Source: Vicugna pacos (Eukaryota > Chordata > Mammalia > Artiodactyla > Camelidae). From it: a stretch of 64,000 bases of DNA. The stretch is from assembly GCF_048564905.1 (NCBI RefSeq), contig NW_027328739.1, positions 1,364,001-1,428,000 of the forward strand, written 5' to 3'. The notes beneath the pieces were generated by a model, which was not told the DNA's origin, did not search any database, and was given only the letters and a program-made list of their open reading frames with translations. This document shows positions 24,145-37,744 of the stretch, piece after piece (the first letter of the stretch is position 1; each line of letters begins with the position of its first letter). The translations under genes and the position numbers were made by a program.

Positions 24145-27100
24145 ACTATCTATCTATCGTTTATGTATATATCTAATCTTTTATCTATTTATCTGTCATC
24201 TATCAATAGATAGCTATAGATAGCTGTACACAGATATTTGTTATCCTTTAAATTCCATATATAAATTATATTATATACTTTTGACTTTATCTAAGTTACT
24301 TCACTAAGCACAATATTTTCTAGGTCCATTCATGATACTGAAATAGTAATGTGTTATGCTTTTTCATAGCTGTGTAATATTCCATTGGATATTTAAAGAA
24401 ACATCATATATTCTTAAGTCCATAGTCTACTTTGGACACTTGGATTACTTCCCTGTCTTTCATAAAATAAACAGTGCTGTTGTGAATTTTGGTTCTTCTA
24501 AATTTAGGGTGTTTTCCACAGATTTTTCCAAGGAGAGGTAATACTGGGTCATATGGTAGTTAACTTGTTAGTTTTTAAACAAATCTCAATACTGTTTTCC
24601 ATAGAAGATATACCAATTTACATTCAACCAAGAGTATACAAGAGATTTGTTACCTCCACATCGTGTCCAACACTTACTATTTGTAGACTTTTTGATAATA
24701 GCCATTTGACTAGTGTGAAGTGATACCTCATTGTGGTTTTGTTTTGTAATTACCTATTAAATAGAAATGTTGAGCAATTTTATCACTTGCCTGTTACTCA
24801 TCTGTATGTTTTCATTGGAAAATTAGTAAGTCAGGTACTCTGCTCTTGTTTTCGATCGGGTTTTTGTTTTTCACCTTGAGTTGTGTAACATAAATCCATG
24901 TTACATCTACTAACCTACATCTATTAATCCCTGCTCACTTGCATTGTTTGCAAACATGTTCTCCAAATACACAGGCAGCGTTTTCATTTCATTGATAGTG
25001 TCCTTAGCTGTGCAGAAATTTTCAAGTTTGTTTAAGTCCCACTTGCTTATTTTTTCATTTATTTCTTTTGTCTTAGGAGACTGATATAAGAAAATATTCC
25101 TATGAAATATATCCAATAGGGTATCACCTATATTCTCTTCTGGCAGTTTTATAGTATCAGGTCTTTCATTTAGCTCCTTGATACACTTGGAGTTTATTTT
25201 TGTATATGATGTCAGGGAATGCTCTAATTTCACTTTTACATGTAGATGTCCAGCTTTCCCAACACCATCCATTGATGAGACTTTCTTTTCTTCATTGTGT
25301 ATTCTTGCCTATTTTAGCCTAGATTCATTGCTCATAGGTGTGTGGAAATATTTCTAGGCTCTCTATCTAATTTTATTGATTATATCTCTGTGCCAATGAA
25401 ATACTGTTTTTATTACTGTAGGTTTTAAGAATAGTAAGGTATCCAGGAGGATTATACCTCCAGATTTGTTGTTTTCCGGTTCTGTGGAAAATACTGCAGC
25501 TTCGTAACAGGTATTGCACTAAATCCTTTGGTTTCTTTGTGTAGTACGGCCATGTTAATAATATTAACTCTTTGAATCCAAGACCACAAGACATCTTTCC
25601 ATTTCTTGAGTCATTTTTGATTTCTTTGTCAATATTTTACAATTTTCAGTGTGTAGATTTTTCACATATATGGTTACATTTGTTCCAAGATATTCGGGGG
25701 AATGTGGTTTTAAATATTATTGCTTTCAACGTCCATTTTATGGTATCTCATGATTAATATGGAGAAATGCAAGAGACTTCTTTACATTAATCTTGTACCC
25801 TGTTCCATTGATGAAATTATTTATTGTTCATAATAGTCAGTGTGGAGCCCTTAGGTCTTTCTATGTAGATTGTTATGCCATCAATACTGGTGACAATTTT
25901 GCCTCTTTCATTCCATTTTGTGTTTCTTTTTCTTCTTTTTCTTTTCCTTTTCCTTTCTTCTATTACTATTGAACAGAAGTGGTGAGATTAGGAATCCTTG
26001 TCTTGTTCCCGAGTTTACACAGAAGGCTTTCAGCCATTCCCCTGGGTACTATAAATTGTTATAAATGGCCTTTAGTATGTTTAGAGATGTTCCCATTGTA
26101 CTCACTTTCATGAGAATTCTGATCATGATGTATGTTGAATTTTGTCTATTACTCTTTTGTGTGTATTGAAATGGTCCTGTGAATTTTGTCCGTCCTTTAT
26201 TAAGTATGTTTCATACTGATTGACTTGTGTATGTTGAACCATCCTTGTGACTCTGGAAGGAATCCAAATGATCAACATTTGTAATCCTTTCTATGTATTG
26301 CTGGATTAATTTGTTGAAGTGTTTCGAGTATTTTTGAATCTATATTCATCAATAATATTGGATTTTCATTTTCATTTTTTTTTGGTTGTGTCTTTGACTG
26401 GTTTTGTTATAAGGGTAATGGTGGCCTCATAGAATAACTTTGGGAATTTTCTTTCCTCCTTCATTTTTTGAAATAGTTGTGACAAAAGAGGTTTTAGTGA
26501 AGGCATCCAGGCATTTTGTTCAAGGGGTATTTTTAAAATTATAGATTTTATTTAACTTATACTGATTGCTCTTTTCAAGTTTTCAGATTTCTCTTTATTC
26601 AGTGTTGGCAGGCTGAACGTTTCAAGTAATTTGTCCATTTCTTTAATGTCGTCCAGTTGGTTGACACGTAACTGCTCAGAATGCTTTCATAAACTTTGTT
26701 TGTATTTCTGTAATATCAGATATTATTTCTACTGTTTAATTTATTATTTTTTGGGGTCCACACTCTGTTTTTCTTGATAAACCTGGCTAAATGCTTATCA
26801 ATTTGTTAATATTTTTAAGAAAAAAAAAGCTGTTGATTTTATGATTTTTAATTTATTTTTAAATTGTTATTATATTTATTTTCAAACTAATCATTAAAGA
26901 TTTCACATTCTACTGCCTTTGGGTTTTGTTTGTTCTTATTTCTCGTTATTTTGGGTGGTAAGCTTGGTCCTTTGTGTGAGGTTTTTCTTTTTCTTTATAG
27001 AAGGCCTTAATTTTTCTAAACTTCCTCTTAGATTTCCCTTTGCTGTATTCCATACATTTTATGAAGCTGTGTTTTCATTGTAATTTGTTTCCAGGTATGA

Positions 27101-27731
27101 ATTTATTGCCTCTTTGATTTCATCATTGACCTTGTTTTATTTTATTTTTTTAAAGGATGTGGTTTAATCTCATGTTTGTGCTTTTACTGTTCTTCTTTCT
27201 ATAGTTGATGCAAATTTTCATAGTTTTGTGTATGGAAAAATACTTGCTGTAAACTATATTTGCTTAAAGTTCCTGAGGCTCTTTTCATGACATAATATGT
27301 GGTTAGTTCCTTAGAATACATTCTGTGCACACTTGAGAAACTTATGTGTTCTCCTTTACTGATGCGGTTTCCAAAATCTCATTTAGGTTCAAATGACCTA
27401 AAATGTCATTAAGACCTCTGTTTCCTTACAGATATTCTTTCTGGGTGATATGGTCATCAGAATAGTGAGGTGTTAAACCCATCTACTATTATTATTTATA
27501 ATGAATTAAATACTTCATGTCTACTAATGTTTTTCTTATAATTATGATCTACAGAGTTTTGTCCATATATAATTTTATCAGTGTAATACTCTATTTTTAC
27601 ATTGATCTCTTTTTCTTTATTTAATCTCATATTTATCTTTCATTGTGAAACTTATTTTAAAACATATTTTGAATGATTTGAACATTGCAATCTGCACTTT
27701 CTTGTCATTTCCATGAAATATCTCTTCCATT
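23781..27731 (-). mobile_element. L1 LINE, 3' UTR to ORF2 endonuclease (-)
   Basis: The antisense 3' UTR begins at about 23785 ('aattgaagtatagtagatgt', 'gtttcagatgtacagcatag'). The ORF2 C-terminus lies at 25272-24910 on - (LEHSLTSYTKINSK, LNKLENFCTAKDTINEMKT), the reverse transcriptase at about 25900-26800, and the endonuclease up to about 27730, where the + L1 takes over. Matches 57925-62007. Confidence 0.82.
24109..24200. repeat. (TCTG)n/(TCTA)n microsatellite
   Basis: TCTG repeats pass into TCTA/ATCT repeats inside the antisense L1 3' region. In unit B (58262-58380) the TCTG part is lost and TCTA/ATCT variants are longer. Confidence 0.88.
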
Positions 27732-29179
27732 TAAAGATGTAATAAATCTGGTAGCAGAAAAGGAAGAAAGAAAGAAGAAAAGGCAAAACAGTTTGGGACA
27801 GATTCCACAGGGAGGGAGCTACAAAGAAGGACTGGCACTCATTCACTGGGTCTCCCCTCTCCAACTGAGAGGTTGGCAGGAAGGAGGGGTAGCCTCCAAG
27901 CCTTGAATCTGTACAGACAATAAGTTGAGTGACAGAACTAAGTAAACAGGCACAGACACCCAGCACAAGATGCAGCCCAGAGGCTGGGGCAGGGCCATGC
28001 TGCACGAGTTGGGTCGAAGTTGGGGATGGCAGCACTGATGCAGTCTGGGGGAATAGATGCGGCTGTTTACCATGGCTGTGGGTGCACAGGGCAAAACAAC
28101 CTGGGCCCCCCATAGAACAACAGGGCAGATGTGCCCTTTGGGGGTAAGGGTGCATAACTTTCACTGAAAATCCACAAAAGTTTCAACGTGAAGTTACCTG
28201 GGGCTCAGACACAGCCACCATACCTTCTGGTGCTTTGCACCAAGGCAGCAGAGGGGAGAAAGTCTGCATCCACGTCTAAGGATTTAGAAGTCTTAAGGGC
28301 CAGAAGGAGACTTCTCTGCAGCCTGAGGCACATAGGATCTTTCTGTCCTCGTTCCTCAGAGAACTTGCTTCACCAAGACAAACAAGGAGCTGGGTTTTGG
28401 GCCAGACCAGAGACAGGGTGGTTCCTCAATCTTCCCTGAGCCCACTTCCAGTGTGCAAACCTCAGGCAGAGCGTACAGTGTCACAGAGCAATGGAGCGAC
28501 TGGCACCCTGATGGGGCGTGTGGCCCCCCACATTTTGGGCTGGAACGCAGCCCCTGACCATGGTGCTGGGAGAGGGCATGATGCACACTCCTGCCTTGTC
28601 AGTCTGCAACAAGTGACTGCAGCATCAGGCAGGGCATTGACAAGCAGGCCTCAATAAAGAGAGCTGCTCCAGTTGCAGTGTTGGGTGTTGGAGCGATCTG
28701 CTTGCTGACAGGCACTGGGAGAAGCACAAATGAGGGCTCCAATGGAGGGCCTCTGAAAACAGGAAAATGAGCTTCCAAAACAGGATGAATACAGAAAGAC
28801 TTCACATTAAATGTACAGTCTCCTGGAGGACAAAGACACCCCCTTGTTTTAATCTGTTTTTACCTGTTCCATTTTCTATTACACTCTTAATTTTTACTTC
28901 TTATTTAATTATATATAACCCCATTTTAATCCCTTTGAAATTTCTAAAAATATTTTTATTATTATTTTTCAAAACTCTGCTTCAACTTGCTTTCTAATAT
29001 TCATTATACAATGTCTTCAAAGCTTTATTTCTCCCTTTTTTAAAATTTTTATCTCTCTCTCTCTCTTTTCTCTTTCCAAGTTGTATTACTACATAGGCAT
29101 TAGTTATATATACTCCTTTAGGACCAGAGTAGATAACTGATACTCCATAAACTACAGTGCCAGAGAGGTAGTAGAAAGA

Positions 29180-30080
29180 TGAAGAAGCAGAGAAACCATT
29201 CCTAATGAATAGAACAAGAGAAATCCCCTGTAAGAATGATCAGTGAAATACACATTGATATCCTAAAAGATCAAGATTTCAAAAATGGAGTGATCAAAGT
29301 ACTGAATGAAATAAAACAGATAGTGTTTAGAGACACAAAATATGTCAAAAATGAAATGGAAGCTATAAGGAAGAGCCGAGTAGAATAGGTAAACCCGTTG
29401 ACTGAGATGAAGAAAGATTTAAAGGGGTAGCAAAGCTGACTATATACCGCAGAATAACGAATTAGTGAGTTAGAATACAGGAAAATAGAAAGCACCCAAT
29501 CAGAAGAGCTACAAGAGAAACAACAAGAAACAAATGAAAAAAGCATAAGGGACCTACGGGGTAATAGAAAGCATGCCTAACTTGACATGATAGAAGTCCC
29601 AGAAGGGGAAGAAAAATCAAAGGGTATTGCAAAGTTTTTTGTAGAAATCACGACTGAGAACTTCCCAAACTTAAAAAGGAATCAGATATCCAATACAGGA
29701 AGCTCAGTGTGTCTCAAACAGGAAGAACCAAAATACACACATACCAAGACATATAATTAAGATGGCCAGTGTCAAGGATAACGAAATGATTCTAAAGACA
29801 GCAAGAGAAGAGCAAAGAGTGAGTTACAAGGGAAACCCCATAAGGCTCCCAGCTGAGTTTGCTACACAAATACTACAGGCCAGAAGGGAGTGCAAGATAT
29901 ATTCAAAGTCCTGAATGAAAAAAAAATGATAACCCCTAGAATACTTTAACCAGCAACGCTATCTTTATGGTAGAAGGAGACATAAAGAATTTCACAGACA
30001 AGAAAATTCTTCAAGAGATCTGCAGCACTAGACCCATGCTAAAAGAATTATTGAAAATTCTCCTCTAAAAATAAAGCAGC
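29180..30080 (+). pseudogene. L1 ORF1 remnant
   Basis: Sense ORF1 (RNA-binding coiled-coil protein of L1) in broken frames. It includes the region read on the better-preserved twin as ISEIDIDIQLDQGF (63677 onward) and the end motif 'tatattcaaagtcctgaatg'. Several stops; no full-length product is possible. Confidence 0.7.
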
Positions 30081-30473
30081 AGGATGCTACAGAAATGTGA
30101 AACACACAGCTTTAAAGGTGATAACTCATGAATTACAAATAAAATAAACACAAAATTTTAAAACAAGACATACAAATTATTGAGAATTGGAGAGGGAGGC
30201 AGGAAATAAAGAATTTGTTTTTTGATCTTTCTCTCTAAATTTTTTATTCTCGGTAGGATGGGTTTCATATCATGTTACTATCCATTTAATAAAAGCAGTT
30301 ATAGTAATGGTCTAATGGACTTATAAAAAAGGGAAACAAGAAGACAAGTACTTATCATGGAGTCAATAAAACTAAATAAAATTCATGATAATACAAAAGG
30401 AACTTACCAACCATAAAAGGAAGATGAAAGGACAAAGAAGAATTACCAAATCATCTGCAAATATAATGTCAAA

Positions 30474-33400
30474 TTGGCAATAAACCCAAGGGTATCATCA
30501 ATTATTGCAAATGTTAATGGCCTAAATGCTCCAGTTGAAAGTCATAGAGTGGCAGGCTGGGTAATAAAGCAAGATCCTTCAAAATGTTGCATACAAGAGA
30601 CCCACTTCAGAGAGAAGGACACACATAGATTGAGAGTGAAAGGACAGAAAAAGTATTCCATACAATTTGAAAAGCCAAAAAGCAGGTGTTGCAGAACTGA
30701 TTTCAGACAAAATAGCCTTTAAAACAAAGGCCATAAAGAAAGATAAAGAAGGACATTTTATTATGATTGAAGGAGTGATACATTATGAGGATAGCACACT
30801 CATTAATACATATGCAACAAATAGATGAGCACCTAAGTACATAAAATAACTACTAACAGATATAAAGGGGATTCATATTTGGAGATTTCAACACTGCATT
30901 TACATCACTGCACAGATCATCGAGACAGAAAATAAAATAGGCAACAAAGAAGTTAAATAATAGAATATGTGTAATAGTAATATTACACTTGGTGGATATT
31001 TTCAGAGCATTGCACCCCCCACAAAATAGGATATACATTCTTTTCCAGTGCACTTGGAACATTTTCCAGGATTCATGATGTACTTGGATACAAAAGAAAC
31101 CTCAGCAAATTTAAGAATATAGAAATAACCCCAAGTATCTTTACTGACCACAATGCCATCAAGCTAGAAATCAACAATAGAGAAACAAGTGAGAACATAA
31201 GGAAAACATGGAGATTAAACAATATGTTAGTAAAAAACCAATGGGTAAATGAAGAAATCAAAGCTGAAATGAAAAAGTACCTTGAGACAAAATAAAATGA
31301 AAGCAAAACCACACAAAATTTAAGGGACACAGCAAAAGCAGTGCTCAGAGGGATGTTTATAGTGATACAGGCCTTCCTTAAAAAAGAACAATGAGAAAGA
31401 AACAATTTAACCCAACAGCAGAATGAACTAGAAAAAGAAGAAGGAAAAACCCCAAATGGCAGTGGAAAGAAAGAAATGATAAATATTGTGGGGAAAATAA
31501 ATTGAATAGAGATTTAAACATTATAGGAAATAAATCAACCATTCCAAAAGATGGTTTTTTGAAAAAGTAAGTAAAATCAACTAACCTCTTTCAAAACTCA
31601 AAAGAAAGAAAAGAGAGAGATCACAAATTAGCAAAATAAATTAGGAGAATGGAGAATTTACAACAAATAAAATAGAAATACAGAATATCATACGTGAATA
31701 TTATAAAAAGTTTATGGAATCAGACTGGATAACCTAGAGGAAATGGACAAGTTTCTGGAAACATACTGTCAACCATGACTGAATCAAGAAGAAGCTGACC
31801 CCTTGAACAAGCAGAGCACTAGAAATGAAATCAAAATAGCAATATAAATCCTCCCTAAATTTAACAGTCCAGGACTGGACAGATTCACTGTGGAATTCTA
31901 CCTAACATACAAAGAAGAACTCATTCCAGTATTTCTCAATGTCTTCCAGAATATTGAAAAGTAAGGAATACACCCAAAGGGATTCTATGAAGCCACAATC
32001 ACACTGATACCACAACCAGGCAAAGACACTACCAACAAAGAGAATTATAGTCCAAAATCACTGATGAACACAGACGCCAAAGTCCTCACCAAAATAGTAG
32101 GAAATAGAATCCAACAACACAGAAGAAAGATTATACATCATGACCAAGTGGGGATTATGCCAGGGGCAAAGGGCTGTTTCAACATATGCAAATCAATCAA
32201 TGTAATACAGCACATCAACAAGAGAAAGGATCAAAACCACATGATCATCTCAATAGATGCAGGAAAATCATCTGATAAAATTCAAAACCCACATATGATA
32301 AAATATCTCACCAAAGTGGGCATAGTGGGAACATATCTCAGCATCATGAAAGCTATAGAAAACAAACCTACAGCTAGCATAGTACTCAATGGTGAGAAAG
32401 TTAAAATCTTCCCACTAAAATTTGGGAAAAGGAAAGGATGCACACTATCACCACTCCAACTCAATATAATCTTGGAAGTCCTAGCCTAAGCAAACAAGAG
32501 AGAGAAGTAAAAGGGATGCAAATTGGAAAGGAAGAGGTAAAACTCTCACTATATGCAGAAAGTATGTTACTATATATAGAAAACCCTTCAAGATCCAGGC
32601 AAAAATTACTGTAGCTGATCAAACAATTCAGCAAGGTGGCAGGTTACAAGATTAAGGTTCAAAAATCAGTGGAATTTCTTTATGCTAACAATTCAGATAA
32701 TGCTATAGAGCTACAGTCAACATGACAGTACTGTATTTATAGGAAAACAGACATATAGACCAATGGAACAGAATAGATAGCCGAGAAATGAACCCACAAA
32801 TTTTTGGTCAATTAAACTTTGACAAAGGAGGCAAGAAAATACAATAGAATAGAGACAGACTCTTCAGCAAATGTTGGGAAAACTGGACAGCAGCATGTAA
32901 ATCAATGAAGTTAGAACACTCCCAATGAGGCTAGAACACCACACACAAAAATAAACTCAGAATGGATCAAAGAATTAAACATAAGACAAGATGCAATAAA
33001 CCTCCTTGAGGAAAATACAGGCAAAAGATTATCTGACATAATTCTCGAAAATTTTCTCGTAGAAGGAATAAAAGCAAGAATAAACAAATGAGACATAATG
33101 AAATTTACAAGCTACTGCACAGTAACGAAACCGGAAGCAAAACAAAAAGACAACATCCGGAATGGGAAAAAAAATTTGCCTATGAAACCGACAAAGGCTT
33201 GATCTTCAGAGTATATAAGCAGTTCATCCAACTGAATAAGAAAAAATAAACAACCCAATTCAAAAATGGACAGAAAACCTAAACAAGCGATTCTTCAAGG
33301 AAGACATACAAATGATTAAAGGGCACATCAGAAAATGCTCAATATCACTGATTATCTGAGAAATGCAAATCAAAACTACAGTGATGTATCACCTCACACC

Positions 33401-33690
33401 AGACAGAATGGCCATCATTCAAAAATCCACAAATGTCAAATGCTTGAGAGACTGTGGACAAAAGGGAACCATCTTTCACTGCTGGTGGCAATGCAGTTTG
33501 GTGCAGCCACTGTGGAAAACAGGATGGAGATTCCTCAAAAGCCAAGGAATAGACTTACCATATGACCCAGGAATCCCACTCCTGGGCATAAGTCCAGAAG
33601 GAACCCTAATTCAGGATGACACCTGCACCCCAATGTTCATAGCCAGCACTATTTACAATAGCCAAGACATGTAAACAGTCTAAATGTCCA
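30474..33690 (+). pseudogene. L1 ORF2 remnant (endonuclease and reverse transcriptase)
   Basis: Starts MAINPRVSSIIANVNGLNAP, the usual L1 ORF2 endonuclease opening, and includes the CCIQETHF endonuclease motif. The 141-codon open part at 32064-32489 is L1 reverse transcriptase, fingers to early palm; the [15 protein letters not shown] segment stands where active L1s have SIDAEKAFDKIQ. The end of ORF2 ([18 protein letters not shown]) is at about 33363-33674. Multiple stops and frameshifts. Confidence 0.85.
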
Positions 33691-34195
33691 TCGATAGTTG
33701 ACTGGATAAAGAAGAGTTGGTATATTTATACAATGGAATACAAGCCAGCCATATAAACCGACAACATAACGCCTTTTTCAGCAACATGGATGATCCTGGG
33801 GAAAATCAGTCTAAGTGAAGTAAGCCAGAAATACAAAGAAAAATACCATATGAAATGGCTCATCAGTGGAATCAAAAAACAAAACAAAACAAAACAAAAA
33901 AAGGACAAATAAAAAAAGAAATAGACTTGCAGTCATAGAATATAAAATTTTGGTTTCCATATGGCTGGGGGTGGGAAGAGATAGACTGGGAGGTCAAAAC
34001 TGTAGAATAGATAAGCAGGATTGTACTGTATAGCACAGGGAAATGTATAAAAGATCTTACGGCATCTCAAAAATGAAAAATGAGACATCAAATGTATATA
34101 TGTTCTTTGTAACTGAAAAATTGTGCTCTACGCTGGAATTGGAGACAACTTTGTAAAATGTATTTAAATCAAGAAAAAAGTTAAAAAAAGATAAA

Positions 34196-35008
34196 ACATT
34201 ATCCTAAATATTACAGGTGTAAATATAAATTATAGAGAAAAAAAACTATGCAAAAGAGTAATAAAACCAAATATTTTGTTTTATGTTTTCCTTTTGAGAT
34301 AAGCAAATCAAAAAACCACTAGCCAGGTGCATCATGAAAAAAAGGTAGATGCTACAAAGAAATAAATTAAGAAATAAAAGAAGAGAAATAACAATTGTTA
34401 CCCCAGATGTACAAAAAAGTGTTCATTTGGTCAGAAATTACATGCCAAAAAACTGGACAACTTAGAAGAAATAGACATATGTCTAGAAAGAGACAGAGAT
34501 AAGGAGAAACAAATAATTTGACCAAACTGTTTACTAGAAGATAGACAGAATCTGCATTTTAAAAAATTTTTGAATAGAAGTGTAGATTTCAAAAGCTCCT
34601 GTGGAGAACTGTACAAAAATACAAACCAGAACTTATTCAATTCTTAGTATTCAAACATAGTGCAGATGTGGGAAACTCCCAAGTTAATTCTATGAAGTTT
34701 CATCACCCTGATAGCAAAACCAACAAATAAAGTACGGGCAAAGGGAACTTCAAGCCATTATATTTGATAGATTTAGAAGCAAAAATTCTATAAAATATTA
34801 TTAGCAAACTAAATCCAGCAATACCTAAAATGAATCATACACCATGATCAACTTGGATTCATTGCAGTGTCACAAGATAGGTTCAACATACACAAATCAA
34901 TCAGTTTGATACACCACATTAACAAATTAAAAAGAGAAAATGACATGGTCATCCCAATAAATCCATAACAAGCATTTCATAAAATTCAACATTTTTTCAT
35001 TGAGACAG

Positions 35009-35040
<32 letters not shown>

Positions 35041-36720
35041 ACATCAACAATGACAGAAACCTCTTAGCAAATTAGGATGCAGGAAATATATCTCAACATA
35101 TCTAAAGTCATTAATTACAGACCAACAGACTACATAATATGCAAAAGTGAAAAACTGAAATCCAAATTAAGGAATAAATCAAGGATGCCCACTCTCACCA
35201 TTTTTATTAAACACAGTATGGGAAGTTCTAGCAATAGCAATTGGACAAGGAAAAAATTATTCAAGTTGGATTGAATGAAGTAAAACTGTTATTAATTTAG
35301 ATGACATGATAATCTATATAGTGATCCCTAAAGATTCTCCAAACTAAAACAACTAAAAGTAATAAACACATTAAGCAAAGTAGCATGATTCATGATTAAT
35401 ATACAAAAATTGTCACATTTTTTACACTAACAATGAAATATTCCATAATTTAAAAGATCTATATGAATCAGACCAAAAAATGAAAAACCTATGAAAAAAC
35501 GAACATAATAAAATGATTAGAACACTGATAAAGAAATTTGAAGATGATGTAAATAAATGGAAAGAAATCTCAATGTCTTAGTTTAGAGGAATTAATATTG
35601 TTAAAATATCCAACTACATACTATGTCTACAGATATAAATTGATTCTGATCGAACTACATGATATTTTCCACAGAACTAAAAAGAGTCCTATGATTTGTA
35701 TGGAATTGCAAAAGAACCAGAACTGCAAAAGAAACAATGAGGAAAAAGAGCAAAGTTGAAGGCATAACCAATAACCCTCCCAGATCTCAGACTGTATTAC
35801 AAAATTACTGTAATCAAAACAGCACAATGCTGGAAAACAACCAAACATCTATATCACTGGAATGGAACACAGAGGCAAAAATAAAATATCACACGTATGG
35901 TGAACTAAACTATGACAAAGGAAATAAAAATATACAATGCCTTTAATACAGTTTTCTGCAAGGGATGGTGAGAAAGCTAGACAGCTACATGTAAATCAAT
36001 GAAATTAGAACACTCCCTCAAACTGTACAAAAATATACTCAAAATGATTTAAATATCTGAATCTAAAACATGACACAATAAAACTCCTGGAAACTAACAT
36101 AGAGAAAACAAGACATAAATTGTAGGAAAATTTTCTTATGTCACTCTCCCAAGCTGAAAACAATAAAAACAAAATAAACAAAAAGGTCCTAAATAAATTT
36201 GAATGCTTCTATACAGCAAAGTAAATGAAATGAAAAGATGAATTTCCAAATGGGAGAAAACATTAGGAAACAATACAATCAACAAGAGGCTAATTTCAAA
36301 AATACACACATCTTTCATACAACTCCATTTCAAATATCTACAAACAACTCAGCCAGAAAATGAGAAGACATTTCTCTAAAGAAGACACACAGATGACAAA
36401 CAGGAAAAGAAAAACATGCTTACATTGCTAATCATAATACAAAGGCAACACAAAAATAAAATAATGTTCTACCTCCCAATATTGAGAAGGGATGTCATCC
36501 AAATGTCTACAAATAATACAGATTGGGGTGGCTGTGGAGAAATAGGGACTCTCCAACGCTGTTGGTGGGAATGAAAATTGGTGAAACCACTTTGGAAACT
36601 TTATGGAAGTTCCTTTAAATAATAAAAATAGACCAATCATATGACACAACAATCCCACACCTGGGCATATAAAACATAAATCCTGAAAGCAAAGAATCCT
36701 AGAGTAAAATATAAGAAGTA
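34196..36720 (+). mobile_element. Older L1 ORF2 fragment, unit B (+)
   Basis: Counterpart of 973-2712, but here the element continues past the unit A deletion to late ORF2 ('ctgttggtgggaatgaaaat', 'acaatcccacacctgggcat' near 36540-36670). Decayed in all frames. Shows that the shorter unit A version results from deletion. Confidence 0.75.
35006..35050 (+). repeat. (CAA)n microsatellite, unit B
   Basis: Counterpart of 1774-1830, with about ten nearly pure CAA triplets. Confidence 0.9.
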
Positions 36721-37260
36721 CACTCTGACATTGGACTTAATATGATTCTACATATGTCTCCATGGCAAGGGAAGCAGAAGCTAATCTAATAAAATATGAT
36801 TGTATCACTCTAAACAAATTTGCACTGCAGAAGAAATGATCAATAAAATGAAAAGTCAACAAACAGAATGGAAGAATATATTTTCATGTGATATTTTCCA
36901 ATCTAGTGTTAATATCCAAAATATATGGCAAACACTGACCCCACAAAAATAACAAAAAAGACCCAACAATGCAACTAAAAAAAAGTCCATAGGAACTGAA
37001 TAGATAGATCTGAATCAATTTTCTGTAGATAACATATTTGGCTAAATGACACATGAAAATATGTTCAGAGTTATAAATTAAATTATAAATATATTCAGAG
37101 TCATAAACCAAAAATGGGGCAAGACCTCACACTTGTCAGAAGGCTCTCATCAGAAAGAAAAGAAATAGATGTGGGTGAGATTGTGGAGAGAAAGTACACC
37201 ATGGACACTGTTGATAGGAATGCATAGTATTGATTCCATTGCATATATACATGAAATTTT
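36721..37260 (+). mobile_element. Second L1 ORF2 C-terminal fragment, unit B (+)
   Basis: ORF2 C-terminal sequence starts again ('gaagaatatattttcatgtg', then 'ctaatatccaaaatat'-like, then 'gagattgtggagagaaagta'), repeating domains just passed at 36500-36700. This is therefore a second + L1 insertion. Only its last 50-80 bp survive in unit A. Confidence 0.65.
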
Positions 37261-37285
37261 CTTCATCCATTTTTCGGTCAAGGCA

Positions 37286-37734
37286 TGCTGGGTTTGTAGG
37301 CTCCTGTCTTAAGGCTCTAGAGAATAAGCCCATGGGCTGAACTGATAAACAATCTGTGAGGAATGTCACATATCCAGGCTGGGTAATATATGGCCTACTC
37401 TATGTATCAATTATGGCTGGATAGAATATGCTGGGTAAGATCCTCAATGGAGGACAACCTAAGAAAGGCACAGCCGGCTGGAGAAGAGATGGCCTACTTA
37501 ATGAAGTTCCGTGATGAACTTTTGAACAATCCTTGATCATTTAACATCCTGTGTTTACTGCAGGAGCATGGGTACATATACAGCTTAAGATTATTAACAT
37601 TGTTATAACTTAGATGATATGTGAGGTATTGTGCATGTCCTATATAAACCCTTCTTCTAAGAATCAATAAACAGAGAACTACTTCGCTTCTGTCCACACA
37701 GTGTTTGGGTGTATATGATATCGTGTCACTGACA
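37286..37734 (+). mobile_element. Solo LTR, unit B copy (fossil)
   Basis: Counterpart of 2831-3279, with the same TATA-like and AATAAA signals at matching places. No internal retroviral region is adjacent. Its shared position shows the insertion predates the duplication. Confidence 0.6.
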
Positions 37735-37744
37735 GGGTAAATTT

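Larger units (their letters stand above)
1..33231 (+). repeat. Tandem amplicon unit A (about 33.2 kb)
   Basis: The bases at 1 (actgaataagaaaaaataaa) recur at 33232, and from there the order of repeats, the HSFY gene and unassigned DNA is repeated in the same orientation. Anchor pairs: HSFY start 11529 and 45689; solo LTR 2831 and 37286; L1 ORF1 start about 29240 and 63677. The offset grows from 33231 to about 34440 because unit A lacks several blocks present in unit B. A hand count over 297 bp of HSFY exon 1 gives about 34 mismatches (about 11%). The phase of the unit is set by the window start; the biological boundary is unknown but may lie in or near the young L1 at about 27.7-34.2 kb. Confidence 0.95.
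27732..34195 (+). mobile_element. Near-full-length L1 LINE spanning the unit A/B boundary (+)
   Basis: About 6.4 kb. The 5' UTR, about 27732-29170, is clearly GC-richer than its surroundings. ORF1 runs from about 29180 to 30080. ORF2 runs from about 30474 to 33690, with the endonuclease start (MAINPRVSSIIANVNGLNAP; IQETHF) and the reverse transcriptase at 32064-32489 ([49 protein letters not shown]). The 3' UTR is 33690-34195. Stops and frameshifts occur throughout, so it is not active. Compared with its twin at 62008 it lacks the first 140 or so bases. Confidence 0.92.

Noticed and set aside
24109-24250. Possible CRISPR-like or satellite periodicity from TCTG/TCTA repeats
   Set aside because: Simple tetranucleotide repeat with no spacers, in a mammalian sequence.
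27652-28164. 170-codon antisense frame over the L1 5' UTR, recalling the primate L1 antisense ORF0
   Set aside because: The homologous region in unit B breaks into unrelated shorter frames. GC-rich L1 5' UTRs produce such frames by chance.
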